Of a stretch of DNA of 36,392 bases, positions 6,643 through 13,205 are shown in pieces. The translations under genes and the position numbers were made by a program. Source of the stretch: a virus; IMG/VR virus record IMGVR_UViG_3300032046_000104, positions 1 through 36,392 of that record; one strand, 5' to 3'. The notes beneath the pieces were generated by a model. That model saw only the letters and a program-made list of their open reading frames with translations. It did not search any database and was not told the origin of the DNA. Numbering within the stretch: position 1 is the first letter of the stretch; each line of letters opens with the position of its first letter.

Positions 6643-6916
6643 TAAAAGCGCCTAAACTTTGTAAGAAAGCGGACTCAACGGCATGTAACGGCGATCATCC
6701 GCAATTGACGGAGAGTCTTCAGGATTTTCAAAATACCCTTGAGCTAATTGGGGTAATCGTTCCGTAACGTACTGCTGAAGGTGACTTTTCGCGGAGAAAT
6801 CGCTTGCCATGTTGTGCTCCACTGGGTTTCAAGAAGTAGTTACCAAGACCGTAACTTGTGAAAAAAGTACACGCAAAAATCAATGCTGCTGCTTCCACTT
6901 GCCATAGGCGCTTTTA
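6643..6916. repeat. 12-bp inverted repeat shared by two promoter regions
   Basis: TAAAAGCGCCTA at 6643-6654 is the exact reverse complement of TAGGCGCTTTTA at 6905-6916. Read in each gene's direction, the same 12-mer lies just upstream of the nblA -10 candidate and inside the -35/-10 spacer of the oxygenase promoter. This suggests a common operator; the regulator is unknown. The coordinates span both copies. Confidence 0.45.
6652..6810 (-). CDS. 52-residue hypothetical protein upstream of nblA
   Basis: A 52-residue frame starts at ATG 6810 after GTGGAG placed six bases upstream, a good Shine-Dalgarno. It ends in TAG at 6652-6654. The product begins MASDFSAKSHLQQYV and ends PLSPLSYKV, with an acidic middle (ENPEDSPSIADDRR) and no membrane segment. 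It fills what would otherwise be a 340-base gap before the nblA-like gene, and probably precedes it on the same transcript. Function is unknown. Confidence 0.6.
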   Translation of the reverse strand: MASDFSAKSHLQQYVTERLPQLAQGYFENPEDSPSIADDRRYMPLSPLSYKV

Positions 6917-6927
6917 TCCACTATATT
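6899..6927 (+). promoter_or_regulatory. Sigma70-type promoter for the P4H-type oxygenase
   Basis: TTGCCA at 6899-6904 and TATATT at 6922-6927 are separated by exactly 17 bp, close to the bacterial consensus. The predicted start of transcription is about 15-20 bases before the TTG codon at 6951. It is the clearest -35/-10 pair in the window. The spacer holds the 12-bp element shared with the nblA region. Confidence 0.6.
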
Positions 6928-6950
6928 TTATCTAACTTGCATTTTTAAAG

Positions 6951-7745
6951 TTGGAACAAAACGCGCTGGCATATGAAATAATGAAAGCCGCCGTCAGTGG
7001 GGTCAGTAAGACACAGATTATCAAATACATAAAAGAAACTTATGATCAATCAGATGAACAAATAAGACAACTTCTGCGTCTCTGTAATTTTAAAAGCAAA
7101 CCAAAAACAATCAACTACAAAGCATTTGCTGACCGGCAATTCACCAGTGAAGCACGACGCCTTTATTTTCCCTTTACACAACTTTACATAGCAGATGATT
7201 TTCTAACAGCCGATGAATGCCAAGAATTAATTAAAGCTTCTGCTACTATTCTGCGCCCTTCAACAGTTGCAGATCCTGGCGACACAAAAGCAGTGACAAA
7301 GTATCGCACCAGTAAAACAGCAGATCTGCATTATTTTAATTCTCCTTTTTTGAATTACGTAGATAATAAAATTGCAGATTTTATGGGGCTTAATCCTTTC
7401 CTTGGGGAGACCATGCAAGCGCAAAAGTATGCTCCAGGGGAATACTATAAGGCGCATCACGATTACTTTTGCCCGTTATTAAGAGAATTTAAAACTTATA
7501 CCGAGTGGATGGGGCAACGCACTTGGACTTTTATGCTCTACTTAAATGATGTGGAAGAAGGTGGTGAAACTTTATTCAAGCACTTGAAGTTAAAGATTAA
7601 ACCTACTGCAGGCAAAGCTATTGTGTGGAACAACCTTTACAGTAATGGTATTCCAAACCCCAAAACAATGCACGAAGCGCTGCCACCCATTAGCGGTGAT
7701 AAGTACGTGGTCACCAAGTGGTGGCGAAGCTGGCCGTTAATTTAA
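6951..7745 (+). CDS. Prolyl 4-hydroxylase-type 2-oxoglutarate/Fe(II) oxygenase
   Basis: The 264-residue product has a helical N-terminal part (1-60) and a P4H catalytic domain (about 75-262). The iron ligands are H169-x-D171 in YKAHHDYF and H241 in TMHEALPP. K251, ten residues after the distal His, is placed to bind 2-oxoglutarate. YLNDVEEGGETLF and GKAIVWNN are the usual core strands, and the end is KWWRSWP. Enzymes of this family hydroxylate prolines or other residues using oxygen and 2-oxoglutarate; they are frequent in cyanophages with unknown targets. The start is TTG 6951, or ATG 6981 if shorter. It is an isolated + gene with its own promoter, ending 4 nt inside a convergent gene. Confidence 0.85.
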   Translation: MEQNALAYEIMKAAVSGVSKTQIIKYIKETYDQSDEQIRQLLRLCNFKSKPKTINYKAFADRQFTSEARRLYFPFTQLYIADDFLTADECQELIKASATILRPSTVADPGDTKAVTKYRTSKTADLHYFNSPFLNYVDNKIADFMGLNPFLGETMQAQKYAPGEYYKAHHDYFCPLLREFKTYTEWMGQRTWTFMLYLNDVEEGGETLFKHLKLKIKPTAGKAIVWNNLYSNGIPNPKTMHEALPPISGDKYVVTKWWRSWPLI

Positions 7746-8086
7746 TTAGCTGCAACCTGGAACGTAACAGTAGCACTGGTGCCGCCCTCTTCATAGAAAA
7801 AATTGGCACGTATTTTTTTCATAGGGAAACCGCTGACGTTGTAAGCATACGTACCATTTTCCGTAATGGTGTTGGAGATCATTGCTCCAAAATTAGTGCC
7901 GTCAACGCTGCCATCAAGTCTTACAACAACTTTTGTATTAATATTTGCAACAGTTGCAATTAACGTGTAGTTGCGTGTAGACAAATAGTTAATTGTGTAC
8001 ACCTCTACGTCTTCCGTTGCCCCTGGAGCTGTCAGCGTTGGAAAGTTGAATAACGCTGTTTGCTGATAGCTCTCAAAGTAACCCAT
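7742..8086 (-). CDS. Small virion-type beta protein, paralogue 1
   Basis: The 114-residue product is a beta-rich protein with VVVRLDGSVDGTNFGA in the middle and a FPMKKIRANFFYEEGG turn near the end. The adjacent upstream gene has the same plan (VVRFEGSLDGTNFFA and FPLKAVRG), so the two are tandem paralogues. The 'GS-DGTNF' signature is typical of small phage adhesin or capsid-decoration proteins. Only 3 nt separate them. Its stop overlaps the P4H gene by 4 nt. Confidence 0.6.
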   Translation of the reverse strand: MGYFESYQQTALFNFPTLTAPGATEDVEVYTINYLSTRNYTLIATVANINTKVVVRLDGSVDGTNFGAMISNTITENGTYAYNVSGFPMKKIRANFFYEEGGTSATVTFQVAAN

Positions 8087-8089
8087 GAC

Positions 8090-8437
8090 TTATCTGGCTG
8101 AAATTACAAATGTAACAGTAGGAGTTCCTGTAGTGATCGTCACCAGGCGTCCACGTACAGCCTTGAGGGGGAAGTTTGCCACGCTGTAACCGGTTGTACT
8201 GTTAGCGGAGATAGTGGTGTCAGCGGCGGCTAGAGCAAAGAAGTTGGTGCCATCAAGGCTGCCTTCAAACCGGACAACAATGCTGGTTCCAATAGAAGCA
8301 ACAGTGACTTGAAAACCGTAATTAATAGGCGCAAATTCGTCTTGATCTGCAACCAAGCAAGTTGTCGTTACACCTGGAGCGGTCAACGCTGTCGGGTAAA
8401 AAAACAGGGTGTCGTTAAAAATAGGAGAGGCAGACAT
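8090..8437 (-). CDS. Small virion-type beta protein, paralogue 2
   Basis: The 115-residue product shares length, strand order and the VVRxxGSxDGTNF motif with the gene just downstream, and both open with a short aromatic stretch followed by (T/A)LTAPG. Conservation is clear at motif level only, so the duplication is not recent. No Cys pair or enzyme motif is present. The start is 6 nt from the stop of the Dps-like gene, so the three genes are probably co-transcribed. A particle-surface role is inferred. Confidence 0.6.
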   Translation of the reverse strand: MSASPIFNDTLFFYPTALTAPGVTTTCLVADQDEFAPINYGFQVTVASIGTSIVVRFEGSLDGTNFFALAAADTTISANSTTGYSVANFPLKAVRGRLVTITTGTPTVTFVISAR

Positions 8438-8443
8438 GGCTAA

Positions 8444-8914
8444 TTATTTCTTATAATCTAGTGTACTCTTAAGCAACCATTGGAATTTTTTATGCACACG
8501 ACCTCGTTCAACTCCAAGGTCAAGAGTAAGTTGATCGCCAATTGCTTCGCTCATCTTGCTTAACTCTTCAAATTTCTTAGCAAGCAAGTTATGGTTGGTT
8601 GCCAGTTGCAAGATAATGCGCTCTTGATCAAAGCAGCTTTCCAGGGGGACAGTTGGAAGCGTGGTGTACACCAGGTCTTCAACTGTTTTTGGCGTAGCAA
8701 TATCTAACGAGCGAATGTGTTCGGCAATCGTGTCATTGCCTTCTTCCATTTCTTTGTAAATACGTTCCGTCAAGAGGTGAATTTGATAAAACTTACCTCC
8801 CATTAAGTTCCAATGAACAAGTTGAGTTTGATGATAAACATAAACTGAGTCACGCAAGCACTGCGTTAAATGGCAGTAGCAAGGAGTTGACTTGTCGGTT
8901 GCAGGTTTTGCCAC
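8444..8914 (-). CDS. Dps-like ferritin (DNA protection during starvation)
   Basis: The 156-residue product carries the full Dps ferroxidase signature with the expected spacing: H34-W-N, H46 twelve residues later, D61 fifteen after that and E65 four further (LVHWNLMGG, FYQIHLL, NDTIAEH). These residues form the inter-subunit iron site. The length fits one four-helix Dps subunit, and twelve would form a shell that oxidises Fe(II) with peroxide, protecting DNA. A short Cys/His-containing N-terminus replaces the Lys-rich DNA-binding tail of E. coli Dps. The start is GTG. A TATAAT lies 36 nt upstream. In a phage it could limit oxidative damage in a photosynthetic host; this role is inferred. Confidence 0.8.
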   Translation of the reverse strand: MAKPATDKSTPCYCHLTQCLRDSVYVYHQTQLVHWNLMGGKFYQIHLLTERIYKEMEEGNDTIAEHIRSLDIATPKTVEDLVYTTLPTVPLESCFDQERIILQLATNHNLLAKKFEELSKMSEAIGDQLTLDLGVERGRVHKKFQWLLKSTLDYKK

Positions 8915-8949
8915 TAGATTACCAAGCCGTGGTAGGCCTCTTTAAATTC

Positions 8950-8955
8950 ATTATA
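8950..8955 (-). promoter_or_regulatory. Candidate -10 element for the Dps-like gene
   Basis: The - strand reads a perfect TATAAT 36 bases before GTG 8914, in the only 53-base gap between the Dps-like gene and its upstream neighbour. No good -35 lies 16-18 bp away and no TG extension is present, so this rests on the -10 alone. Confidence 0.35.
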
Positions 8956-8967
8956 CGTGAAGCTGGC

Positions 8968-9267
8968 TTACCACTTGACCTTATCTGCCCAAAATGCCGC
9001 TGAACTCTTACCTTTTGCAATATTTTTTGCATGCCTTGCTTTAAAACTTGCGCGCTTTCTCTTCATGCGTTCAGTTTCTCCAGCCTTTGGTTTACCTGCT
9101 GTTTCAGCACCTTGTTCTCCAAAGCGAATAATCTTTTCCCCACCAGGTACGCCCTCACCGCAAGCCTTAACAATATGCGACTTATTCGGATGCCCTGGGG
9201 TTCTTTGAGGAGTGTTGCACTTCAAGTGTTCCTTAGATAAACGCTTGGCTTTTGCGTGATCAGCCAT
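8968..9267 (-). CDS. Conserved-type basic phage protein (RARHAKNIAKGK motif)
   Basis: The 99-residue product is Lys/Arg-rich with three Gly-rich linkers. It ends in the block KRASFKARHAKNIAKGKSSAAFWADKVKW. This 'S-F-R/K-ARH...Y/FW-x-x-K-x-W' ending is one I associate with an uncharacterised small protein of many marine and freshwater phages, often near structural genes. No enzyme motif is seen, apart from two Cys. ATG 9267 lies 2 nt after the previous gene's stop; a TTG at 9273 is less likely. Function is unknown; nucleic-acid or capsid binding is a guess from its charge. Confidence 0.65.
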   Translation of the reverse strand: MADHAKAKRLSKEHLKCNTPQRTPGHPNKSHIVKACGEGVPGGEKIIRFGEQGAETAGKPKAGETERMKRKRASFKARHAKNIAKGKSSAAFWADKVKW

Positions 9268-9269
9268 GA

Positions 9270-9464
9270 TCAAACGTAATTTTCTTTATTCGCAATTAAA
9301 TCTTGAGCTACTGCTCCGTTTGCTCCTTGTTGAAAAGAGCTAGGAATCCGCTCACTCTTTAATTTCTCAATAGCTTGAGCAACAGCGTCACTATAAGCAC
9401 TTAAGAAAGCTTTTCCGGGTGGAATTTTCTGCGGATCAGCTTGTGATCCAGGTGAGGTTTGCAT
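9270..9464 (-). CDS. Small hypothetical protein
   Basis: The 64-residue product has a Pro/Gln-rich start (MQTSPGSQADPQ), a helix with a Lys/Glu face (AYSDAVAQAIEKLKSER) and a Gln/Asn-rich end. No family is recognised. It lies between the HNH gene, whose last 29 nt it overlaps, and the basic phage protein 2 nt downstream. That tight packing is the main support for it being real; no Shine-Dalgarno is evident. Confidence 0.45.
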   Translation of the reverse strand: MQTSPGSQADPQKIPPGKAFLSAYSDAVAQAIEKLKSERIPSSFQQGANGAVAQDLIANKENYV

Positions 9465-9843
9465 CGTGGCAGCTGTACGCAGTAGCTTGCGCTGTTGGAA
9501 CTATTCTTAAGGAGCAAGGTTTTTGCTCCATCCATGTTCTTAGTTTACCAACCCTTTGCTCTGAATAATGGGGAGTTTGTTTGCACCAAGCCTCCCAAGG
9601 GCTAGAACCTTTTTTTTGATTACATGCCTGGCAGGAAGCCGCAAGGTTGTTTCTAGTATTGTGTCCTCCTTTATGTTTAGGGACGATGTGATCGATGGTA
9701 GCTGTGCATTCATCTAACTGTTGATCACAGTAAGCACATTGCCAATTCCAATCCTTAAAAATGTATTCTCGAAAACGTTTTCTTGCTCCTTTCGGACTTA
9801 AAACAATCAGGTTGGCGAGTAAATCGTTTTCTGAATGAAACAT
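9436..9843 (-). CDS. HNH endonuclease (zinc-ribbon type)
   Basis: The 135-residue product has a classical HNH core at about residues 35-75: CAYC, then TIDHIVPKHKGG with the catalytic DH, an Asn in NTRNNL, and CQACN, giving two CxxC zinc pairs. It is followed by KKGSSPWEAW, as in cyanobacterial HNH proteins. Such enzymes cut DNA either as homing nucleases or in packaging. This one lies 70 nt from the tRNA-Leu gene and far from the terminase, so a homing or selfish role is more likely; that is inference. About 35 C-terminal residues beyond the core overlap the next gene, so the true end may carry little conserved sequence. Confidence 0.8.
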   Translation of the reverse strand: MFHSENDLLANLIVLSPKGARKRFREYIFKDWNWQCAYCDQQLDECTATIDHIVPKHKGGHNTRNNLAASCQACNQKKGSSPWEAWCKQTPHYSEQRVGKLRTWMEQKPCSLRIVPTAQATAYSCHDANLTWITS

Positions 9844-9913
9844 GGAGATACATGAATCCTTTCATAAAATTACGGTGCAGATACCTGTACTGTGCGTTAT
9901 GTTGGTACCGCAA

Positions 9914-9996
9914 GGGAGCATGGCGTAATTGGCAGCCGCATCAAATTTAAAATTTGATGGTCATTGACCGTGGGAGTTCGACCCTCCCTGCTCCCA
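9914..9996 (+). tRNA. tRNA-Leu (anticodon UAA)
   Basis: An 83-nt cloverleaf can be drawn. The acceptor stem is GGGAGCA pairing with TGCTCCC. The anticodon stem TCAAA/TTTGA encloses the loop TTTAAAA with anticodon TAA. The long variable arm GGTC-ATT-GACC is typical of class II leucine tRNAs. The T-arm is GGGAG-TTCGACC-CTCCC and the discriminator is A. The 3' CCA is not encoded. No group I intron interrupts the anticodon loop, unlike most cyanobacterial trnL-UAA genes. It is the only tRNA seen, on the + strand among - strand genes, and the first base after it is the stop codon of the convergent neighbour. Confidence 0.92.
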
Positions 9997-10197
9997 TTAT
10001 CCCTCTAAGACAGAATCAAGAAGAACGGCCTCTTCTTTTTCAGATTGTTTTAAGATTTCAATTACCTCCAGGGCGCCGCTTACTTTTAAGTAGCCTTCTT
10101 TGGTGAGGAGTAGTGCTGATTCTGTTGCGCGAATTTGATTTGCAAGATCAGCAAGTTGTTTCTTGAGATCAGCTTCAATTGACTCTAAGTTTTTCAT
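9997..10197 (-). CDS. Small coiled-coil protein
   Basis: The 66-residue product is almost entirely heptad-like helix (IEADLKKQLADLANQIRATESALLLTKEGYLKVSGALEVIEIL). This is a form seen in many small phage proteins next to lysis or tail genes. The stop codon abuts the 3' end of the tRNA gene. No membrane segment is present, so it is unlikely to be a holin itself. The exact function is unknown. Confidence 0.6.
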   Translation of the reverse strand: MKNLESIEADLKKQLADLANQIRATESALLLTKEGYLKVSGALEVIEILKQSEKEEAVLLDSVLEG

Positions 10198-10232
10198 GGT
10201 TTTGTTGTTAATTGGGTTATGTTAGCTGGTTA

Positions 10233-10430
10233 CTAACGCTTAGCAAGAGGAGTTAACAAGCCTGCAAGAATCTCCAACATTTTGTAAAACTTGCTTATCA
10301 TAAAAGTTGATTTAGGAGTTTTAGTTGTGTTGATCACCAACAAAGCTAAAACATGCAAGTACCAGATGATAGTTGAAAAATCTTGTAGAGCTTGTGCAGT
10401 TTTATGAACACTTGCAGGAACAACAATCAT
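10233..10430 (-). CDS. Putative holin-like small membrane protein
   Basis: The 65-residue product has one clear hydrophobic segment (about residues 18-33, FSTIIWYLHVLALLVI). A second, amphipathic one (about 47-62, FYKMLEILAGLLTPLA) follows, and the end is basic (KR), which is the usual look of a small holin. Its ATG overlaps the stop of the C39 peptidase gene (ATGA), so both are made from one message. Holins form holes in the inner membrane that let the cell-wall enzyme through. The assignment rests on topology and neighbourhood, not on a family match. Confidence 0.45.
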   Translation of the reverse strand: MIVVPASVHKTAQALQDFSTIIWYLHVLALLVINTTKTPKSTFMISKFYKMLEILAGLLTPLAKR

Positions 10431-11218
10431 TTAAATGTCCATCCCCAGCCAGTAGCACCGCCTCCAACAAAGAAGCGCGGATTAAGATTTTTAAAAGAAT
10501 AATGCTTGTTTTTGCCTGAGGTTGCTGATTGTGCTGACCAACCTCCGCCTACAAGGTCTTGCTCTCCAAACGGATCTTGTACCAGCCAGTAGGAGGGGCC
10601 ATATCCAGTGATTACGATGAAGTGCCCACCGCCCTTTGGAGCATCAACAGTACCGTGGTGCAGAACACCTGCGGCAACCGGTTTTCCTTTGTCAATTTGA
10701 TTTTTAACGTCAAGGCTGTCCAAGTTTGTCTTGAAGTCAGCTTTGACGCCAAGATCATCTAGCGCGCCGTAATGAGCTTCCCTGGTCGTTGTATCACCGT
10801 GTTTGTTGACGTAACGGAGATAATCAACATCGTCTTTGATTCCCTTGACGCCAAGGTACTTCAAACACATGGCAATTGATGATGTTTGGCATTGGCGCCA
10901 GCCTTCTGCACCGTTGTCCTGCTGCCAGAAGTAAGGGAAGTTGCGGAGGTAGCGGAGATCGCCATCTACGGCGTAGGGAGTGGGCTCTGGGGTAAGCCCG
11001 ATCCAATGGTCATCAAAGATCCACCAAGTGCCCAGGGAGCCCATATTGAGCTGTGTGTGGCCGTCTTTATGATCTACTATGGTGCAATTTGAATACTTGC
11101 GTCCCTGGTAAACCTTGGCTTTTTGATCGTTAGGAAGGGAATCTGCAGCTACTGGTGCCTTCTTAAACCACGTTTGCTGGCGAGAGGTTACGTTAATTGC
11201 GGTCAAAATAAAAACCAA
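10427..11218 (-). CDS. C39-family cysteine peptidase, endolysin candidate
   Basis: The 263-residue product has an N-terminal SH3-like part (residues 1-75; TWFKK, a YQGRKY strand, TWWIFDDHW). A papain-like C39-type domain follows. Catalytic Cys110 is in WRQCQTSSIAM, His199 in GGGHFIVITGYG and Asp215 in VQDPFG, and Gln109 or Gln111 could supply the oxyanion. C39-like enzymes cut peptides near Gly residues. In phages such a domain with an SH3-like wall-binding part can act as a cell-wall endopeptidase. The start is TTG 11218, needed to keep the conserved-looking N-terminus, as no ATG occurs before residue 59. It lies upstream of, and is coupled to, the holin candidate, which supports a lysis role. 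Confidence 0.7.
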   Translation of the reverse strand: MVFILTAINVTSRQQTWFKKAPVAADSLPNDQKAKVYQGRKYSNCTIVDHKDGHTQLNMGSLGTWWIFDDHWIGLTPEPTPYAVDGDLRYLRNFPYFWQQDNGAEGWRQCQTSSIAMCLKYLGVKGIKDDVDYLRYVNKHGDTTTREAHYGALDDLGVKADFKTNLDSLDVKNQIDKGKPVAAGVLHHGTVDAPKGGGHFIVITGYGPSYWLVQDPFGEQDLVGGGWSAQSATSGKNKHYSFKNLNPRFFVGGGATGWGWTFK

Positions 11219-11310
11219 ACACTTGGCTTTATCTTAGCAACCTGTTCTTAGTTGCTTACGAGGTAGCTGGCTAACTAAGTGCGGCCCAGTAGTGGCGTTG
11301 ACTTATCGCT

Positions 11311-12822
11311 CTAGCAAGCCATCAGGACACAAGGTACGCAGTAGCTACCATCCTCATAGGTGCAGGTGACATGAGTTGAGGTTATCTTGGCAATGGTCTT
11401 GCTGCGAATAATGTCATCGTCTTGGGGTTTGGCAGTGCCATCACCAGCAGACATCAGCAGATCACCACGCTCAACCGTGACGCTTTCGGCAATGCGGATG
11501 ATCATGTCGCCCGTCATTGCGACAAAATAATCCAGTGGGCCGTCATCAGAGAACGAAGTGGAGACAAATACGCCAGCCACATTGGCATCGCCTTCAACGT
11601 CGCTTACTTTAGTTTTGTTAAGCTGTTCGTTATCCTCATCGCCCCATTCGCACATCTCGTCAAGGTTAGACATGACGGTGCCCTTGAGGATGTTAAATGG
11701 ATCTTCTCCGTTGGGTAATTGCGACCAGCGAGCTAGGTGGCCTCCTCCATAGGTGACGGTGGTGCCGGAGACGGAGATGACGCCTTCTTGCGCTCCACTT
11801 TCGAAAAAAGCAATTAAATCACCATCGCTAGTTCTTCCTTTGTAAAATACTGCTCCGCCATGAGATAAGAACCCATCAGAAGCTCTAAATGAAAGCCCAA
11901 CTGAGCCAGACGGGTTCTCTAATGTTGTCCCTAATTGAAGATTTCCTGCGTTTGTAATTCTCATCCGCTCCGTCGGGCTGCCCGCTCCGTCTGCGGTGGT
12001 GCTGAAGACCAGGCGGCCTGGCATGTCGTTGGCGCCGGGGGTGCCGTCTACTTCTCCGGTAATAGACGCAGCAATTGTTGGGTTGGTACCATCACTACCA
12101 ACAAAACCAAAATAACCAAGTGTATCATTGTTGCTAACAATTGCATTTCCACTAACAGAAGCGGATCGTGATTTAGCTAGAAATAGATATGGCGGGGCGG
12201 CGTCTACGCTATTTCGCGTAACTGCAATGGTTGCGGCAGATGTTGTTCCTTCAATTTCAAGCTTTCCTGCATATGAGCCACGACTAATAGACGTGCCAAC
12301 TAAGAGCCTGCCGGAGCTGTCCTCAACCATGCTGCTGTAGCCAAGGCTACCAGCGGTTGCGCCGTTCTTTAGAAACTGGTTGGCACTACCATTACTGGTG
12401 GGCAAAGTCAGAGTGTTATTGCCTGCTACGGCTGGTGCTTGAATTGTTGTTGTTCCAGACGTAGCCCCAGTAAGGGGTATAGAAGTAAGTGTCCCAAAAC
12501 TAGAAGTTGTAACAGTTCCGGCGCCAGGTGTTCCGACGTTGATGGATTGGCCTAGGGCGATGATGAAGCAGGTGAGACCGGCTGCTGGCGCAGTCGTAAA
12601 GGTAATTTGGCTGCCGCTTAGGGTGTAGTCCGTTGCAGGATTTTGGATTACGCCGCCGAGGGATACAATTATTTGGAAGGCGCTACCAGGCGTGAAGCTA
12701 TTCCCTGCTCCCCCTGGAGGGATGGAAAGCTGAAATGTTGTGAGAATGCCATTAAAGCTGCTAGCAATATCACTAAGTTTTGTTACTAGTCCAACGGTAG
12801 GCTGGGAACCGATGTACGCCAT
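11311..12822 (-). CDS. Tail-fibre protein with a repeat-type stem and Cys-rich end
   Basis: The 503-residue product opens MAYIGSQPTVG and FNGILTTFQLS, the usual N-terminal attachment part of cyanophage fibres. A long Gly/Ser/Thr-rich stem follows. It includes a block beginning PAVAGNNTLTLPTSNGSANQ that is identical in the 588-residue fibre, and a MPGRLVFSTTADG element. The last 120 residues (VAGVFVSTS...FVAMTGDMIIRI...VERGDLLMSAGDG) resemble the self-trimming or chaperone-like C-terminal domains of phage fibres, closing with CVPCVLMAC. It should bind the host surface. An extended -10 (TGCTATAAT) lies 33 nt upstream, and GAGG 15 nt before the ATG. Confidence 0.75.
   Translation of the reverse strand: MAYIGSQPTVGLVTKLSDIASSFNGILTTFQLSIPPGGAGNSFTPGSAFQIIVSLGGVIQNPATDYTLSGSQITFTTAPAAGLTCFIIALGQSINVGTPGAGTVTTSSFGTLTSIPLTGATSGTTTIQAPAVAGNNTLTLPTSNGSANQFLKNGATAGSLGYSSMVEDSSGRLLVGTSISRGSYAGKLEIEGTTSAATIAVTRNSVDAAPPYLFLAKSRSASVSGNAIVSNNDTLGYFGFVGSDGTNPTIAASITGEVDGTPGANDMPGRLVFSTTADGAGSPTERMRITNAGNLQLGTTLENPSGSVGLSFRASDGFLSHGGAVFYKGRTSDGDLIAFFESGAQEGVISVSGTTVTYGGGHLARWSQLPNGEDPFNILKGTVMSNLDEMCEWGDEDNEQLNKTKVSDVEGDANVAGVFVSTSFSDDGPLDYFVAMTGDMIIRIAESVTVERGDLLMSAGDGTAKPQDDDIIRSKTIAKITSTHVTCTYEDGSYCVPCVLMAC
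12310..12369. repeat. 60-nt direct repeat, copy 1 (inside fibre gene)
   Basis: These 60 bases are identical to 14352-14411 in the neighbouring fibre gene and sit in a longer block encoding about 43 identical residues. Flanking bases differ mostly at synonymous positions, so the perfect stretch suggests recent exchange or conversion. Confidence 0.85.
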
Positions 12823-12854
12823 GTTAGTTTTTACTTTTCCTCAGCATAACAATG

Positions 12855-12863
12855 ATTATAGCA
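12855..12863 (-). promoter_or_regulatory. Extended -10 promoter for the 503-residue fibre gene
   Basis: The - strand reads TGCTATAAT, a perfect extended -10, with 32 bases between it and ATG 12822. No -35 is evident, as is normal for extended -10 promoters. Similar elements precede the capsid gene (TGTTATAAT) and the repeat-protein gene (TGCTATACT). Confidence 0.55.
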
Positions 12864-12904
12864 GTTAGTCATCGTCTTTAATTCTTACCATTAGTTTAAT
12901 TGCC

Positions 12905-12994
12905 CTACGACCACGGCACACCAGCCGCCTTGGTAGGAGCGGCCTGCTCATCCAGTTGCGCTTGGAGTGCAGCCCAGGTGTAGGTGGTGGTCAT
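12905..12994 (-). pseudogene. 29-residue remnant, possibly the tail end of a small fibre-region protein
   Basis: The frame ATG 12994 to TAG 12905 encodes 29 residues (MTTTYTWAALQAQLDEQ..., ending GVPWS). Start and end both resemble parts of a longer small protein known next to phage fibre genes, whose members start MTTYTW and end in a Gln-helix plus PW, so this may be an internally deleted copy. The His/Gly-like repeat GGTGGTGG lies just upstream. Confidence 0.3.
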
Positions 12995-13026
12995 GGTGGT
13001 GTGGTGGTGGTGGGTAGTGGCGTTGA

Positions 13027-13188
13027 CTACGCTGCTTGACGAGCGCGTTCTTCGGCTTGGCCTTTTTCATAGGCCCATTTGGCAATCTCCCAATAAGTAG
13101 CAGAGCGCCCAGATGTGGTTAACATGTCGTCCCACTTATTGGTTAATTCAAATGGGATCTCAAGAAGGCAAACAGTAAGTGGTTTCAT
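13027..13188 (-). CDS. 53-residue hypothetical protein
   Basis: A 53-residue frame starts at ATG 13188, 17 nt after the stop of the 588-residue fibre gene, and ends TAG 13027. The product (MKPLTVCLLEIPFELTNKWDDM... AKWAYEKGQAEERARQAA) looks like a natural small alpha-helical protein with an amphipathic end. No Shine-Dalgarno is visible, so translation would depend on the fibre gene. It fills part of the 383-base gap between the two fibre genes. A fibre-assembly role is possible from position only. Confidence 0.5.
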   Translation of the reverse strand: MKPLTVCLLEIPFELTNKWDDMLTTSGRSATYWEIAKWAYEKGQAEERARQAA

Positions 13189-13205
13189 GTGATTAGGGAA
13201 GGTGA

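Noticed and set aside
9914-9996. tRNA gene as a prophage attachment site
   Set aside because: No integrase gene and no duplicated 3' tRNA segment were seen in the window.
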